Of a stretch of DNA of 64,000 bases, positions 1 to 11,471 are shown one piece after another; position 1 is the first letter of the stretch; every line of letters begins with the position of its first letter. Source of the DNA: Seiridium cupressi (taxonomy: Eukaryota; Ascomycota; Sordariomycetes; Amphisphaeriales; Sporocadaceae); assembly GCA_036674765.1 (NCBI GenBank), contig JARVKI010000024.1, positions 1-64,000 on the forward strand, given 5' to 3'. The notes below the pieces were generated by a model. It was not told the origin of the DNA. It saw only the letters and a program-made list of their open reading frames with translations, and ran no database searches. A program made the position numbers and the translations under genes.

Positions 1-1090
1 GTACTTTTTATTTGTTTTTTTTTTTTTAATATTTTGTATACCCAAATTATGGTTGGGGTGGGTTTCTTTGGTTTTTCGGGGGCTCACATCTGTTATTTTC
101 CCCCCCCCCCCCCCCCCCCCCCAATAATCAACATACGTGTACAATTCTTTGAGCCCTCTCGAATCATCGTTGATGATGAAGTCAGGCGCCCCTCCTCTCG
201 AGCCATCATTAAGCTGGCGAGAGTGCGTAAGCATTGCTACCAGCGGAGCTCAGTCAGCGGTACACCCGATTGTAGGGCGCGCTTGTAAATGGGCATCATA
301 GACTGTGATTTCTCAGGCGAGAAAGTGTTGGTGACATTTGATAGCTTGGTATATGACCTCTAGCTGCCGCCAGGCGTGATCCCTCGACTGTGTAGTGGCG
401 AGGTTTTGAGCTTTCGGGCTTCAGCTGAACCAGGCCAAAACAGATTCCTATCAAGCATATTTCATGGCCCTTCATCGGTAGTCGAATAAGTCCTGATATC
501 GCTCGTTACCCAATTGGCTTCCTCGATTGCTGGTTGTGCTGAGTCTGAACTACTGTAAATTGAAATTTTGAAGGTCGTGTAGGCGTAAATCTTTCAAAGA
601 AAGAGATATTTAATAAAACTCTATTTCTCTTGCGCAACCGTCTTTGGTTACATATTCTTTCCCACCCACGGGGATGCTTAAGCTTCTGTTTGTGTAGTAT
701 AGAAAGCGCTACTTGACTCTATGGCCTGTTTCTCACGCCCTAAGAGAGTGAAAGGTGACACCCCACTTTGCCTGAATCGGAGGTACATCTGCAACTGGTG
801 ATCGCCAGTCCAAGGATTCCTATTCATTTATACACGTTCGTGCTGGTATAAATTAAATCTAATTGAATTAATTGGAATGCCACGCGGAATGTTGTTGCGT
901 CCGAACGTGATCCACCGTCTTCTCGTCCGTCAGAATGACGCATGTTCAGTGTTACGTCATAGACCAGGTACGACTATAACGAGCTTCACCTGCAAGAGAT
1001 CCATCACAGTATACTATCAAAACTAATCTGCCCAAACAATCTTTTAGTCCAGCAGTTCTGGAAAGACCCCTGCACACTCAGATATTCGAA
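1..1090. other. Gene-free left end
   Basis: No supported gene is seen. The stretch opens with a T-rich tract (about 9-28) and a 23-base C homopolymer (100-122), followed by mixed-composition sequence that works as the upstream region of the regucalcin-like gene. A short open frame at 34-288 runs through the poly-C as a proline string and is not believed. Confidence 0.6.
100..122. repeat. Poly-C homopolymer
   Basis: An uninterrupted run of 23 C residues. Runs of this length are unstable in replication and hard to sequence, so the exact length is uncertain. Confidence 0.9.
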
Positions 1091-1987
1091 ATGAAGCAAT
1101 ATAAAGCCGAACACCTCTTTCCCTCTCACTCAGGCTTGGGCGAATCACCTCTCTACGATGCCTCCTCCAATACTCTACACTTCGTAGACATAAAAAACCA
1201 TCTCGTGCACTCGGTGCCGCTATCTCTTGGCTGGGACAGAAAACGCACCTATACATTCATGGAGCCGGTCACGCGACTGAATCTTGTCAAAGACCGCCAC
1301 GACATACTCGCAGTGCAAACAAAAGTTGGCTTCGCGCTGTTGGAATTAACCACGGGGGTATTAAAACGAATCACCACCGTCAAGCATGGCGAGGGCGAAA
1401 AGGAACTGGACGAAAAGGTCCGCATGAACGACGGCGGTATTGACGCCAAAGGACGGTGGTGGGCTGGCACGATGGCACTGGATGAAGACAGCGAGATCGG
1501 GCGGCTCTGGTGCCTCGAGAACGGAAAGGTAAATCAGTTCCCCGTAGAGGCAGAAGGCAAGGGCTGGCCAGTGCCGAACGGACCTGTCTGGTCGCCCGAT
1601 GACGAGACCATGTACGTGCCGCAGACGCCGCAGAGCAAGGTGTGGCAATATGACTACGATGTGGAGACGGGCAAAGCAACCAATAAGCGGCTCTTCGTCG
1701 AACTAGAAGATGGAGGCATGCCCGATGGACTTGCGGTGGATAAGGAGGGATATGTGTGGGCAGCAGCCAACTCGAAAGGGAAGCTTGTTCGATTCTCCCC
1801 GGAAGGCAAAGCGGTGGCCGAAGTTGAGGTTCCTGGTGCCAAGATGTGTTCCTGCCCGGCATTCGGAGGGCAAGATATGAAGACGCTGTTCATCACGTCG
1901 ATAGCAGATGATGGATCGTCGGGAGATGTGTATCAGGTCCAGGTAGATGTTGAGGGAATCCCTAGGCACCAATATCGACTTGGCTGA
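1091..1987 (+). CDS. SMP-30/gluconolactonase/regucalcin-like protein
   Basis: A single-exon gene of 298 residues, the usual size for the SMP-30/gluconolactonase/LRE beta-propeller family. These metal-dependent enzymes hydrolyse sugar lactones and related esters. The metal ligands expected from the family can be placed: Glu18 in LGESPLYD, Asn163 in VPNGPVWSPDDETMY and Asp212 in MPDGLAVDKEGYVWAA. Asn113 in MNDGGIDAKGRWWAGTM sits at the substrate-side loop. No signal peptide or membrane segment is seen, so a cytosolic enzyme is inferred. The ATG is preceded by an A-rich context and is the first one in a frame that aligns with the family N-terminus. The natural substrate cannot be read from the sequence; gluconolactone or another sugar lactone is the family-based guess. 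The gene stands alone, with no obvious carbohydrate-pathway partners beside it. Confidence 0.9.
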   Translation: MKQYKAEHLFPSHSGLGESPLYDASSNTLHFVDIKNHLVHSVPLSLGWDRKRTYTFMEPVTRLNLVKDRHDILAVQTKVGFALLELTTGVLKRITTVKHGEGEKELDEKVRMNDGGIDAKGRWWAGTMALDEDSEIGRLWCLENGKVNQFPVEAEGKGWPVPNGPVWSPDDETMYVPQTPQSKVWQYDYDVETGKATNKRLFVELEDGGMPDGLAVDKEGYVWAAANSKGKLVRFSPEGKAVAEVEVPGAKMCSCPAFGGQDMKTLFITSIADDGSSGDVYQVQVDVEGIPRHQYRLG

Positions 1988-2361
1988 GTAAGACATGGTA
2001 AAATCAATATCGACAATGTCGCAACACAGTTCATCCTGATATGAACGAGAGTCTAGGGTTGGGCATTGGCTGAATCGACTTTACTCCGAATCACACCTTC
2101 TCATATAAGTCGAGCTGTGAGTTGGACAAGCCAATGACCAAGACAAACCTACGTTCATCTGAGAGGAAAGTCAGTAAGGACATTCATCACAGTTCAGCAG
2201 AAATTAAATCGTCATCGGCTCATGACGGATGAAGTATATAATAGTATCGTCAGTTGAGAGCGTGCATCTGAAGTTTTGTCCCATGATAATTCTATCTACG
2301 ACACCCACCCACGAGTCAACCTCCGTACTCAACCAGAATATAGCCGCCTCACGCAAATATA
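1988..2361. other. Short intergenic region
   Basis: Presumed terminator of the lactonase gene and promoter of the Cys-rich gene. No distinct element is recognised. Confidence 0.5.
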
Positions 2362-2958
2362 ATGGCATTTCAACAACCATTACAACCTCCACCACAATGT
2401 ATGTACCTAACCACATGCCTCACAGCCTGCCCAGGCGGACAGGCATACTGCGACAACCACCGATGCCTGTGGTCCTCATGCGGGTACTGCCGACAGGTCA
2501 TGCCGCAGTACGGACTCGCCGCGCCCCCTGGGTTCTGCGAATGGCACAAATGTCAAGTACTCACATGCCAGAACCCGAAAATGCTAAAGTCGGAAGTCAC
2601 GTCACCCTTAGACGCGGCAGACCCCCTGACGCGCAATACGCCGAGCATGCCTCAATGGCTATACGGCCAGACGATGGGGCGAAACATCAGGCCCTTTGGT
2701 TTTCCTCCGCCCGGCACAGACGGAAATACGATTCTTTTGCTGCTTTCGTTGAGAGATGTGGCTGCTCACTGCAGAGAGGACCAGTGTAAGGCGAGCGGGG
2801 ACTGTGAAGAGCGGGTTAGAGATAGGGGCAACTTTTGCGTGGCACATGGGGGTAAACTCGAATATGAGCCGCCAGCTCCTCCAGCAAAAAAAGACGAGGA
2901 GGATCGGAATAGTCGTGGACATCGTCGGCACCACCATATCCCTCGTCAATGTCGCTGA
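2362..2958 (+). CDS. Cys/His-rich small protein of unknown function
   Basis: An open frame of 198 residues with a strongly patterned Cys/His content and no introns needed. Three units share a layout of spaced Cys ending in C-x2-H: GGQAYCDNHRC near residue 30, PGFCEWHKC near residue 60, and GNFCVAHGG near residue 165. The last unit resembles the WRKY19-type short zinc finger, in which C-x4-C precedes G-x-C-x2-HGG. Zinc binding is therefore inferred, but the family is not firmly recognised. The C-terminus is proline-rich and then highly charged, ending in a His/Arg-rich stretch. There is no signal peptide. An overlapping open frame (2229-2789) in another phase lacks this patterning and is treated as its shadow. 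A real gene is likely because of the ordered Cys spacing, but start and function are tentative. Confidence 0.55.
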   Translation: MAFQQPLQPPPQCMYLTTCLTACPGGQAYCDNHRCLWSSCGYCRQVMPQYGLAAPPGFCEWHKCQVLTCQNPKMLKSEVTSPLDAADPLTRNTPSMPQWLYGQTMGRNIRPFGFPPPGTDGNTILLLLSLRDVAAHCREDQCKASGDCEERVRDRGNFCVAHGGKLEYEPPAPPAKKDEEDRNSRGHRRHHHIPRQCR

Positions 2959-3417
2959 AGACATGATGGCCTGCTCAAGTAGCGCAATTCGATAGGAGCA
3001 ATCTGCTGCTTCCTTCCTGCCAGGAAATTGGATGTTGTAACGGGGCATTCCTTGTATATGGTGATAGATGCTGTACAATCAAATCGAAGAGCTTAGGACA
3101 AGCCGAGATAAAACAAGTGGGCCAATCTTTTAAGGTTGATGTTTCTCATTGATGCTTTACACAACAAAAGAAAGGGTCGCTTCTAGTCTTCACCATGCTT
3201 GCTTGCCCATTCCTCGCCAGTGAATGCCGCCTCGAGACTTTTGCTTCTAAGGGTAGTAAGTAGTAGACATATACACATCTGACCATCCCGAAGGATGACA
3301 GTCTCTCCACCAGTATCGCCAAGTGGGATCCCTTCCTCCAGCTCCAATTAGTCAGTCCATTGACGTCTTTCCAGAATCGAGTCTGCCGAGGGTATCTGAT
3401 TTGGGTCGATTGCACGT

Positions 3418-4229
3418 TTATTTGGCCTCTTCGGGGAACAGGTCCTCCTTGAGGAGGATGCCGAGCTCCTCCCGCAAAGGCTTGAGCTCGTCCAAGTACT
3501 GCTGGTACTGGCCCTTGTTCTCGACCTTGGCCTTGACACCCTCGAAGATGCGTACAGCGGTAGGGTAGTCGTTGACTCTGCGGGCAGCCTTGAGGGCAGC
3601 AACGACGACTGTGGGGGAGGGAACGAGATCGTAGGCGAAAGCGTTGTTCAAGTTGCGCTGTGATAAGAGTCGTTAACCGCGTGTCTGGGGTGTTGTGGGA
3701 CATGGTGGTGGGTTGTAGTCATAGAATCATGACGCACGAGCCGGGCGCGGCACCATCATACGATTTCCGAAAATTGGGTTGACTATGGCGGACAGAAGTC
3801 GCTTACCTGCAGCTCGAAAACATCTTGTACACCATCAAATTCCTTCTCATATCTGTATCAAGTTTCGCGTCAGTCATTGAGCCCTCCCACGATGATTTGA
3901 CACCCCAATTGATTGACATTGAAGCTGTGCATGCGCGGACGGGCTGATGGACCACCACCGTGTACCGTGAGCTCCGTACCAGCCCCCTTCATCTTCAATT
4001 GAGCGTGGCGGCGGTAGAGGCGTTCTCACCTGGCAGTGAACTCCTCGAAAGTCTCCTCGCCGTGAGGATCGCTTCGTCGGGCAATGGTTGTGCTGAAGTT
4101 GAGGCTGGAGCCGGCAATCAGACTGGGAACGATGGCACCAGCCCGGCTGGGAGCGACAGGCCGGCATGCGCGGAAAAAGCTGGTAGAGGGCCCGCGGGCG
4201 ATGGTTCGGAGGAGAGATGTCGAGGCCAT
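3418..4229 (-). CDS. cox6: Cytochrome c oxidase subunit VI (COX6 / mammalian COX5A family)
   Basis: Three exons on the minus strand (4229-4030, 3852-3807, 3657-3418), all with GT-AG borders, give 161 residues. The N-terminal ~55 residues are Arg/Ser/Ala-rich and free of acidic residues up to RRSDPHGEETFEEF, as expected for a mitochondrial presequence that is removed. The mature part, from YEKEFDGVQDVFELQ through NLNNAFAYDLVPSPTVVVAA to the C-terminal LKEDLFPEEAK, is the conserved helical repeat of the subunit that binds the matrix face of complex IV. Reading across both junctions restores this continuous family sequence, which fixes the splice sites. The product is a structural subunit of respiratory complex IV and does no catalysis itself. 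Confidence is high for the family; length is typical. Confidence 0.93.
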
Positions 4230-5742
4230 GGCGTCTAGAGTGACGGGGACGTGTGGTGGGCGGATCGATGGTCAAGTGAGTGGTCGCAAAGTGCCTGTTG
4301 ATGCAACTGAATCGTGAGATTCAAATTGTCGTGGCAGCACAGGAGAAAAGGAAGTCGCTCAATTCGCCCAACCTGATTGGCGCCGTCGGCCGGTGGAGCT
4401 TGCTCAGCTTTTGCTGTGCTTCAGCCACATTTGGGATGGGTGAATGGGTCGATATGAGCTGTTGCAAGCTGGCGGAAGCTGCCAGTGGCTTGTTATGGGG
4501 CTACTGCAGGTGGTCCATGCGTCAGGTGTGGCTTTGCCTGGCTGCTTGGTGTCCCATCCAATTCGACCTGACACTTTGGGCAAATGGGAAACGTCACTCA
4601 TGCATGGCGGCCAAAATCATACAACGTGAACTCCAGTTTATTTCCGGAGGGTACATTGGGTAAGTCATACATTACATACTACAGCCAGCAGCCCAGTACT
4701 ACTTGACTACATAGCACACTGCACAAACAGTTCCTCTTTATTAATGCTCGATAGTGGAGCAACCGGCGAACACATCTGAGTGATGCCTTGAAATCCCTAC
4801 CCATCACTGACCCGCAAGCTGCAAAGTCCGGTATCCGAGGTACAATTTTGAGAAAGGAGATACCGACTGCCCTGTACTTTTTATCACTAAAGTGTCTGTG
4901 CCGAGTATGCGTGAAAGAGGTCCGGCATCTTGCATGCATTCCTTGGAAGCTATTCCTTTGCTAGTAATGCACAGTTCAGTCCCAGTTCCTGTCAGGGACT
5001 ACGTATAGAAGGGACAGCATGATCCCAGAAACATGCTTCACTCTGCTCCTTTCGCTTCCATCAGGTATTAGACCAGGGTTTATTGGATGGAGAATTCTTT
5101 TGCATGACTTCAATCCTGCCTTCTATCTGCTATCTTTCGGCTACGTGTCGATGTACGTCACGTGTCTCCGGGCTGCTGAAATTGAGCATCAAAAAGACGG
5201 CAGTTGATTGGTCGCCTAGACCTTGGAGGCTATTTCACATGCAGCAGCGCAAATTAGTTTGGGTAGCCGGGTCACTGGCACGCTAACAAAATAGGTAGAG
5301 AACACGACACATTCAGTGTCGGTCGCGGGGTGCTAGGGGCCCGAAAATCTACCCCGACAGGGGTCAACATCGTTGAATTTCGAATGACAGGCGAAAATCC
5401 TTAGTGCCAGTATTTCCCCTTTTCGTTCGGCCAGCACTTCTCGAAAGTCGCTTCCAGCTGCTAGACCTCTCTTCTGCATTTCTTCATCAAGCTCGAAAGC
5501 AATCTGGTGATTCGATTGCAGAGAGGCGCGTGTCTGTCTTCCTTTCTACTTCTTCTTGTCGCTCCTTCCGCAAGCTTTTTTTAGCCAGAACCTTTGCATT
5601 GGCTCTGCGCCGCGGTCCGCCTCATCCGACGCGTCAACCCGTTTGCGCCATCGTCGCCCAACTTTCCTCCTCTCGAGGTCACCTCAATTGCCTTCAACTT
5701 CTCAATTGAGTTACACGACGGCTTGGCTGCCCAAACATCGCA
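4230..5742. other. Divergent upstream region of cox6 and the elongase gene
   Basis: No gene is recognised. The part nearest the elongase (about 5400-5740) is rich in C and T with repeated TTCTTC/CTTCC runs, typical of leaders of strongly expressed filamentous-fungal genes. The open frames here (for example 5404-5709) have Ser/Leu/Arg composition from this pyrimidine bias and are not believed. Confidence 0.6.
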
Positions 5743-6932
5743 ATGGCTAGCTCTTCTCCGGCGACTCTGTTCGAGTCGCTACCGATTCCGACCATCGACA
5801 GGCCATTCGGCATCCAGCTATGGCCCATCTTCAACAAGGCGTTTGAACTCGTTGCGGGATACCCTGCCGATGACTTCAAGTTTGTTGCCGGCAAGACTCC
5901 CATGTCGACGCTGAAGGAGACGTCGATCTTCGTTGTTATATACTACATTGTAATCTTTGGAGGCCGCGAGCTGATGAGAGGTCGGGAGCCTTTCAAGCTG
6001 AAGACCATCTTCCTCATCCACAACTTCTACCTCACCGCTATCAGTGCTATTCTTCTGGCCCTCTTTGTTGAGCAGCTACTCCCCACTGTTGTGCGAAAGG
6101 GCATCTTTTATGCCATCTGCGACCACGATGGCGGTTGGACGCAGCCTTTGGTTGTCCTCTACTTTGTAAGCTGAGCTCAGCACCCCTCAGTCTATGGGCG
6201 CATAACTAACCCCGCGCAGTTGAACTACCTGACCAAGTATCTCGAACTTCTTGACACTGTCTTCCTGGTCCTGAAGAAGAAGCCACTGAGTAAGCTTTCC
6301 TCGGCCACAACCAGACTGCTCTGATGGCCTTGTGCTAACTCTTCGTCCAGCCTTCCTCCACTGCTACCACCATGGCGCAACTGCCGTTCTCTGCTACACT
6401 CAACTGATCGGTAACACCTCGGTCTCTTGGGTTGTCATCGGCCTCAACCTTGCTGTCCACGTTCTCATGTACTGGTACTACTTCCAGAGCGCTCGTGGCG
6501 TCCGCATTTGGTGGAAGGAGTGGGTCACTCGATTCCAGATCATCCAGTTCGTTATCGATCTTGGTATGCATATCCATCATTTCCCGACATTTTCATATGC
6601 TAATTTGACCAACAGGTTTCGTCTACTTCGCATCCTACACCTACTTTACCTCCACCTACTTCCCCTGGATGCCCAACCACGGCAAGTGTGCTGGAGAGGA
6701 ATTCGCGGCTTTCTCCGGTATGGGTGTCATTACCTCCTACCTGGTTCTCTTCATCTCCTTCTACTTGGCGACCTACAAACGAGATGGCAAGGTGCCTAGT
6801 GCTCGCAAGTCCCTCCGACGTATGTCCCAGGCTCCGGTCCCTGAGCCCCATACCGTGGCCGCCGCGGTCTCGGGAAGCCAGACCAAGGGCTCAAAGGCCA
6901 GCGGTGTTACCACTCGCTCGCGCAAGGCTTAG
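5743..6932 (+). CDS. ELO-family fatty acid elongase (3-ketoacyl-CoA synthase)
   Basis: Four exons (5743-6165, 6220-6289, 6351-6563, 6616-6932) encode 340 residues. The condensing-enzyme signature is complete: [16 protein letters not shown] is followed directly by the histidine box H168-C-Y-H171-H172 in FLHCYHHG. Then come the Tyr-rich MYWYYFQSA region and several membrane spans. It catalyses the rate-limiting condensation of malonyl-CoA with an acyl-CoA in the ER for very-long-chain fatty acids and sphingolipids. The layout and long loop structure resemble yeast ELO2/ELO3 more than ELO1. The C-terminal tail is basic (TTRSRKA at the end), compatible with ER retention by a dibasic-type signal, which is an inference. 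The start is the ATG after a long CT-rich leader and gives the expected N-terminus [17 protein letters not shown]. Acyl chain specificity cannot be told from the sequence. Confidence 0.93.
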
Positions 6933-8246
6933 GCCAGAACTGCGTCCATGGGGTAGAACATTCCTGTTCAAGCACCAATGCCCAAATCGCCAACCACACG
7001 GAGTCTGCGGCACCTGCCTAACCCGAGCGAGCACTTCTTGAACACTGTATTAGTGACTTTCGGCATCTTGAGGACCAGGCGTTAGAACGGTAATCATGAA
7101 TACATGTCCCATTGGAATTACGGCGGGGGACTGCTTGTGTAGATATGTGTATTGAAAGAGTTAGTCGTCATGGGGATACAATGGCCATCAGGAGTTGTGA
7201 GTAGAGGTGGAGAGACTATGATCCATGTGGACTCGGGCCCTTGATATCTCCTTTTGATTATTACGTATAAAGGGTGCATGGCAGTCGGAGCCGGCTACGG
7301 AATTAGAAAGTCGTACCAAACCAATAATATGATCAATAATTGCATACAGACGGTGTATATGGCACCCGGGTGAAGTTTTGGTCGGGATGAATGGTTGCGG
7401 GTTTTTGCGGGTCGTTAAGCTCTTCGGTGTCATCATATACATATACTCAAGCATCTACAAAGCCTACAGGTCCGAGGCTGAGTATATGCTTGGGTGTTTT
7501 TTCTGTTCGTGCATCCTTTTTGATTAGCTTGACAGATCTCAACACAAGGTTTAGTATTGAGAATGTGATCAATTGTATACAGGCTTCAAATCCTGCCCAT
7601 TGTCGATTAGTCGTAGCAAAGCAACATTTTTCAACCCATCTGGCCCTAGCTAGCATGTCCCAATCTTCCTTTTAAGCATATCGAGGCTAAGATTCCCCGG
7701 AGAAGTGTCAAACTTCGTGGCTGACTTTTACTCAGTCAACAGCATCTTTGATTTTTAGCTCAAATTCGAGCTTTATAACATGCCAGTAATCAATGTCCTG
7801 ATTCATCAATGTCGTTTGCTCAGATGAACCAGACGGACACCTCTGTTGGAAGAAAAGTTCTGCCTCATTCAGCATGACTGCCAGCTTGCATTATCTGCCT
7901 CATAAGACCGCAAATCGTTATCAGCAAACAAGGCTGTGTTGTTTTTCAAGGCGTTAATGAGTGGCTGCCCCTGGTCTTAGCTCTGTGACAAGAATATGAG
8001 TTTACAGATATTCATCTGCAGGTACCCAGACAACAAACCAACAGCAAGGTTTTGTTGCCCGAGAACCTCGTTGATACCTGGGCTCGCACAGCTACAAACG
8101 GGGATAAATTCCAGCACGCAGGCCTTCATCATACCTTTCCTTCTTCCTCAACTCATTTTCCTTTCCCAGCAACCCCACCAATCTTTTTTATTCGTACCAC
8201 CAGTCACCCACACCCACATCAAAGACATCTCTCTTCAACAGCGAGG
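6933..8246. other. Intergenic region
   Basis: The 3' flank of the elongase gene and the 5' flank of the ubiquitin-like-domain gene. The last 150 bases are CT/CA-rich, like a fungal leader. No gene is supported. Confidence 0.55.
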
Positions 8247-9857
8247 ATGAAGATTTCATCCGGAGACCCAAAGATGTCTTCTTCCCATCCGCAGTGGGAA
8301 TGTGGCATCGACGGCACGGAGTTCACGGTTACTCGCACCCGCTTTCCCGCAGAGCTAAGGGTCTCCTTCATTCGTACCGTCCGTGTACCTGACAACGCCA
8401 CCCATTCCAAGCTCCCGCCCGGTCTTGGTGAATTTCCTCTTTACAAAGTGCAAGACTATGCTAAACAACTCCCTGACGAGATGGTGGACAAGGGCGGCAT
8501 CTTCTTGCCAATGTATCGTGAGTGACATTCCGATCAATCACCGTTGAGTCTCGACAGTTTCAGTACCGCCGAATCCACGTTTTTGCAAAAATTTTGCCTT
8601 CAATAAACCAGACGTGGTCATGATGAACAGCGTTAGCTAACCCCGTTCCAGAGAAGGAGGCATTGTGGGTCAGTTTTGAAGCCACGAAACCATTCGCGAT
8701 CAAGGTCTATGCAGGTGGCGTCAATGCCATATCTGGGGAGCACATGAATGAAGACCCTGATACCAAGTTCCGTCGACATAAGAAGTATTTTGAACAAGAG
8801 AGTATCCAAGATTACCTCATCGTTCCGGGCCAGCTCTGGTTGGATGGAATTGCCACTTCCCCTGGAGTCGTCAGACAATTCGTTGCCATGCCGACAGGCC
8901 AAGGTTACAGCGTTGAAGCTCAGATGACAGGTCAGGAAGTGCTTAGTGGTTTGCAGTTTGACATCACGCCCCCAATGCTCAGCATTTCTCCAGGACGGGG
9001 CCCAAAGATCGAAATCATTGTCACAACATTTATGAAAGAAGACTTGCCTATCGAATGCACAATCGACTGCACTGTTGGTTACATCAAGTGGATCATCCAA
9101 GACAGTGAGTGTGGTCCCACAGGCCAGCTATTGTTATATCCTGGCAAGCAGCTTGAAGACGGTAGCTACACCACTCGTTCTTTCCAAATGTCTCCAGAGT
9201 ATTGATTTGAAGCAGACCGGACTCTTAGAGACTACGGCATCCAGCATGTAGGTTTTCATTCTCATACTAGGTATAGGCTTTAGTTTGCTAACCCATCATA
9301 TCAGGGAAGCAGATTGTATCTTAGTCTCGGCCTAAGCGGCGGAGGACCGGGAGAGGAAGCAACCATGGGTCTTGCTGCTGGAGGGAAGATCAAGCAGGCA
9401 CTCTGCCGCGATCACTATCCGAAGGAATTGTGGGATAGCGATTTCACTTTCTCAGTCACTGTTCACATCGTCAACAGCAACCAGTTCCGCCGAATCACTG
9501 GCGCTGCCCCTCCTCCATCCCCGATTTTCCGCATCTGTGTACGCAGAAGCCGGTCTCCCTTTCTTCGACATGTACGAAGAGAACAGCGACAACTCCGGCA
9601 CCTTTGCCAAAGTGAAAAGTGTGAACGAGATTGAACAGGAACGAGGCCTTGCTTCGGGTGCCGAGCCTTCCATCACAACGTCTCTCGTCAAGCTAGACGC
9701 GAAGGGCCATCGAATTGTGCATGAGAGTCGACAGAAGGCTCGCGAGCATGTCGAGGATCCCGATCATCTGCTTGATTGGGTCACCCCGAGAAGAGACTTT
9801 CGCACAATTAAAGACTTGGAGAGTGAGGTCAGACAGATGAAGCCTTCAGATGACTGA
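8247..9857 (+). pseudogene. Ubiquitin-like-domain protein, frameshifted near its 3' end
   Basis: Exons 8247-8517, 8652-9161, 9216-9247 and 9305 onward join into a smooth protein. The first ~230 residues form a conserved fungal module of unknown function, with KPFAIKVYAGGVNAISGE, then PGQLWLDGIATSPGVVRQFV and GYSVEAQMTGQEV. It is followed by a ubiquitin-like fold: KWIIQD, then PGKQLEDDRTLRDYGIQHGS (created only by splicing at 9161/9216) and LYLSLGLSGGG, which lines up with the ubiquitin strand ending in LRLRGG. Residues continue beyond the Gly run, so the domain is internal. The conserved block after it (TFSVTVHIVNSNQFRRITG) is intact, but the frame then breaks in a four-T run (9525-9528). The sense tail (VYAEAGLPFFDMYEENSDN onward to 9857) lies one base out of phase. 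It is either a recent pseudogene or a one-base error. The role is unknown. The read-through frame would stop at 9634. Confidence 0.75.
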
Positions 9858-11471
9858 ATTTGTCTCTGAGAAGGTTACGCACAGGGATAAGGTCAGAAGA
9901 TGTGTTTGGCTTGAGCACACACCCATAGTGGTGATTGGGCTACCCATTTGATTTGATGAGTGAGGGTCAAATCTGACTTTGCCTTGGAAGAGGGAATGAA
10001 ACGAAAGAAGACAAAAAAAAGTCTGGCTTCACATTACGTGCGAGCCTTGTCAACATGGCTGAATCAAACAATGAACAAAACTCGTCCTCTCTGTACTTAG
10101 ATAGTCAGACAGGCCCACTGAACTAAGTTGCAACACGTTGTTAGCAACAAGAAATGATGGCCTACCCAAGAAGCCCTTTGTGATTTGCCATGGTCTCGTC
10201 ACTAGTTAGTAAGGCAGATTGACTTCACGACGAGCCTCCAGGGAGGCATGTTGGGCCAGGGACTACCTTCTCGCGCTTAGTAAATTACCCAAGAAACAAA
10301 CAGAGCTCATAACACTGATATCAAGAGGCTATTTCCTCCCGTATAACCCTTCGTGGTGTGTATTACAAGAATATGACATTTGTCTGGTCTGCAACGATAT
10401 GCAAATGTTTTGGATTACGGTCTGAATCTTTGCATTTGCCCAAGGATTCCCTACTCTATCATTTTGTCGTATATGACTTTGAGCCCATTATCGACAAGGG
10501 CAAAAAGTACGTACCAAACGACCTCACTAGCCGTGTATTATTCATGACTCATAATTTCTTAAGCGAGCAACCCGTTCGCAATGCTGGCGTATAGTTTATA
10601 CGCCAGATACTGCACGACTGATCTGATAAGTATTGCATTTGCATCTTACGCAGTCCCACGCCTTCTCTTAGGCAAGGGACAAAAATTGCGGTGAAGGACA
10701 ACGTCTTAGCGGAACCCGAGTACACGTCAAATTGCAAGGAAATGCGGATAAAGTACGTTCCAGGATGATTTACCTGGCAGTCGAGATCCCAGCTGTTAAA
10801 TCTTCCCACAAATGCTAATGAAGCATCACCGGAGCATGGATCTTACTATGAAAGTCATGCAGAACTAACACGAGCGTGACATGAATGACTGGATGGCTTT
10901 ATTGCAGGCGTCCGACCCAAATTTTGAGTTTCAGGAAACGAACCAACCAAGGGGGTCTGTCTGCAATGTGGATAATGACTGTACAGTGGAAGGTTAATTG
11001 ATGCAGCATGCTTAGGAAGTCACCTTCCGGTGAGCATTATTTCCATGCTCTATGAATATACACCATAACAGCCTCATATTCAACGACAATACTATTTGTT
11101 TACCTCGATATTACATCTCAAAAGTATTGGTAGCGAAGTCTTCTCCCCATATCTCTTCCTAATCTCCTCTCCGTTTTCCCGGAGTGATCTAGAGTACAGA
11201 CTTCTACGATGTCACTTTTTAATTGAGCCAGACCAACGTCTCTTCACGTGCGCTTCCATAAACCTTATCAAATAGATTGCGTAACAATCTGATACCTTTG
11301 AAAGTCAATTGACACAGTCCTTGTCTAATGGTCAGTTGGCTGGCAGCTGCTCACACTTCACACCTTGTCCAGTGGGCCGTCACACAAGCGCCCCACCTTG
11401 AGAGCCTGGATGGAAGATTGACGTGGCTATCAATCAGCATTTGGCAATGACGATATCGCTCAGAAGCTTAG
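9858..11471. other. Gene-poor stretch
   Basis: AT-rich sequence of about 1.6 kb without a supportable reading frame. Short frames at 10219-10594 (plus) and 10549-10809 (minus) show no family resemblance or splice support. Confidence 0.5.

Noticed and set aside
34..288. Short open frame at the left end
   Set aside because: Its core is a proline run from the C homopolymer; no start context or homology.
9096..9122. A GTGAGT...ACAG intron inside the ubiquitin-like block
   Set aside because: It would be only 20-odd bases, far below a workable intron, and reading through gives the expected ubiquitin-like text.
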